Shown here: positions 7,510 through 7,994 of the stretch, one piece after another
Layout: each line of letters opens with the position of its first letter
Numbering within the stretch: position 1 is the stretch's first letter
Assembly: GCA_018725485.1 (NCBI GenBank)
Contig: QLUP01000043.1
Location: 1 to 7,994 of the forward strand
Direction: 5' to 3'
Length of the DNA stretch: 7,994 nucleotides
Origin: Candidatus Lithacetigena glycinireducens
GTDB taxonomy: Bacteria; Coprothermobacterota; HKB111
Notes under the pieces: generated by a model
What the model saw: only the letters and a program-made list of their open reading frames with translations
What the model was told of the DNA's origin: nothing
Databases searched by the model: none
Translations under genes and position numbers: made by a program

Positions 7510-7994
7510 TTATAAATCTCGCATAAGGTTATAAAAAACTTTTATCTCGTTTAAAAGGTTAGAAACCTGAGAATTTTCATTTGCCTGATGGGCCGTGTGG
7601 TTGGTAATTGCCCAAACGGCAACTTCAAAACCGGCTTTTCTGAGTATAGCAGCGCAGGTTCCACCACCAATGCCCCCGACTTTTAAACCCTGTGGGTTTA
7701 GAGATTCTGCGATAGACTTCATAAGTTTCCTAACAACTGGTGACTCAGGGTCGGTAGGTGGAGGGGCTTCTTCCATTTGCACAGTAGAGATGTTTATCTC
7801 CGCACCATTTTCCAGGGTGAAGTTCCTGGCAAAGCTATTAAGAAAGTTTAAAACCTCACTTAAATTGTATTCAGGTAAAACCCGGCAGTCAAAATAGGTA
7901 ACATCCTTACCAGGAAGGGTATTTATGTTATCAACATTATTATCTTTCCTCGTTGGTTCAAAGGTGCTGGTAGCAGGTTCAAACAGGTGATTGG
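7510..7994 (-). CDS. M20-family metallo-hydrolase (ArgE/DapE-like), C-terminal part, cut by the window edge
   Basis: About 161 C-terminal residues are visible; the frame stays open to the right edge, so the N-terminal 60% or so, with most zinc ligands, is outside the window. M20 enzymes are zinc amidohydrolases that remove acyl or amino-acid groups from N-acylated or peptide substrates. Visible markers are STFEPTRKDNNVDNINTLPG (7917-7976) and DVTYFDCRVLPEYNL from the dimerisation domain, then IGGGTCAAILRKAG and TAHQANE, whose His is a zinc ligand in the family. The wording STFEPT...NTLPG recalls M20 hydrolases of archaea and anaerobic bacteria annotated as ArgE/DapE family. Substrate specificity (N-acetylornithine, succinyl-diaminopimelate, dipeptides) cannot be told from this part. 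An internal ATG at 7782 falls inside the conserved fold and is not the start. Confidence 0.87.
   Translation of the reverse strand, partial: NHLFEPATSTFEPTRKDNNVDNINTLPGKDVTYFDCRVLPEYNLSEVLNFLNSFARNFTLENGAEINISTVQMEEAPPPTDPESPVVRKLMKSIAESLNPQGLKVGGIGGGTCAAILRKAGFEVAVWAITNHTAHQANENSQVSNLLNEIKVFYNLMRDL

Noticed and set aside
7531-7545. Inverted repeat ATAAAA-AAC-TTTTAT as a possible terminator
   Set aside because: The stem has only A-T pairs, is 6 bases long and lies within the hydrolase coding region; it is expected by chance in AT-rich DNA.
7595-7897. Plus-strand open frame of 100 codons
   Set aside because: It is the antisense shadow of the conserved M20 hydrolase, whose motifs read on the minus strand.

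Overview
The window is compact protein-coding DNA. Five genes run in a row on the plus strand, and the 3' part of a sixth lies on the minus strand and leaves at the right edge. In order they are DNA gyrase subunit B (gyrB), a GyrA/ParC-type topoisomerase subunit, archease, the tRNA-splicing ligase RtcB, an archaeal-type S-adenosylmethionine synthetase, and a convergent M20-family metallo-hydrolase. Only about 160 bases are non-coding: 1-84, 6234-6297, and very short gaps elsewhere. I see no RNA gene, mobile element, CRISPR array or sizeable repeat.

The DNA is AT-rich, with many ATA and AGA codons, and all starts seen are ATG or GTG. Clear Shine-Dalgarno sites precede rtcB (near-perfect AGGAGGTGA) and the synthetase (AGGTGA). 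The gyrase proteins look bacterial. The synthetase belongs to the family that is universal in archaea and rare in bacteria, and RtcB, archease and the M20 enzyme also resemble archaeal forms. My best reading is an anaerobic, possibly thermophilic, uncultivated bacterium that carries archaeal-type genes. An Atribacterota-like lineage is only a guess. A euryarchaeon with gyrase is not formally excluded, because many euryarchaea have gyrB-gyrA pairs and the leader at 1-84 contains a TATATATA-like stretch as well as a bacterial promoter-like one.

Layout: a possible promoter at 12-40 precedes gyrB. The GyrA-type gene follows after 11 bases and overlaps archease by 37-43 bases in another frame. Archease ends inside the ribosome-binding site of rtcB. 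The synthetase follows after 64 bases and ends 3 bases from the stop of the convergent hydrolase. The spacing suggests one transcript for at least the first four genes. GyrB and the GyrA-type protein form one heterotetrameric topoisomerase, and archease is the activator of RtcB. The link between the topoisomerase, RNA ligation and S-adenosylmethionine synthesis is probably only positional.

I did not find a clearly new system. The best points for a second look are the absence of a canonical GyrA box in the topoisomerase subunit, the gyrA/archease overlap with its nearby off-frame stops, and the archaeal-type synthetase in a probably bacterial setting.
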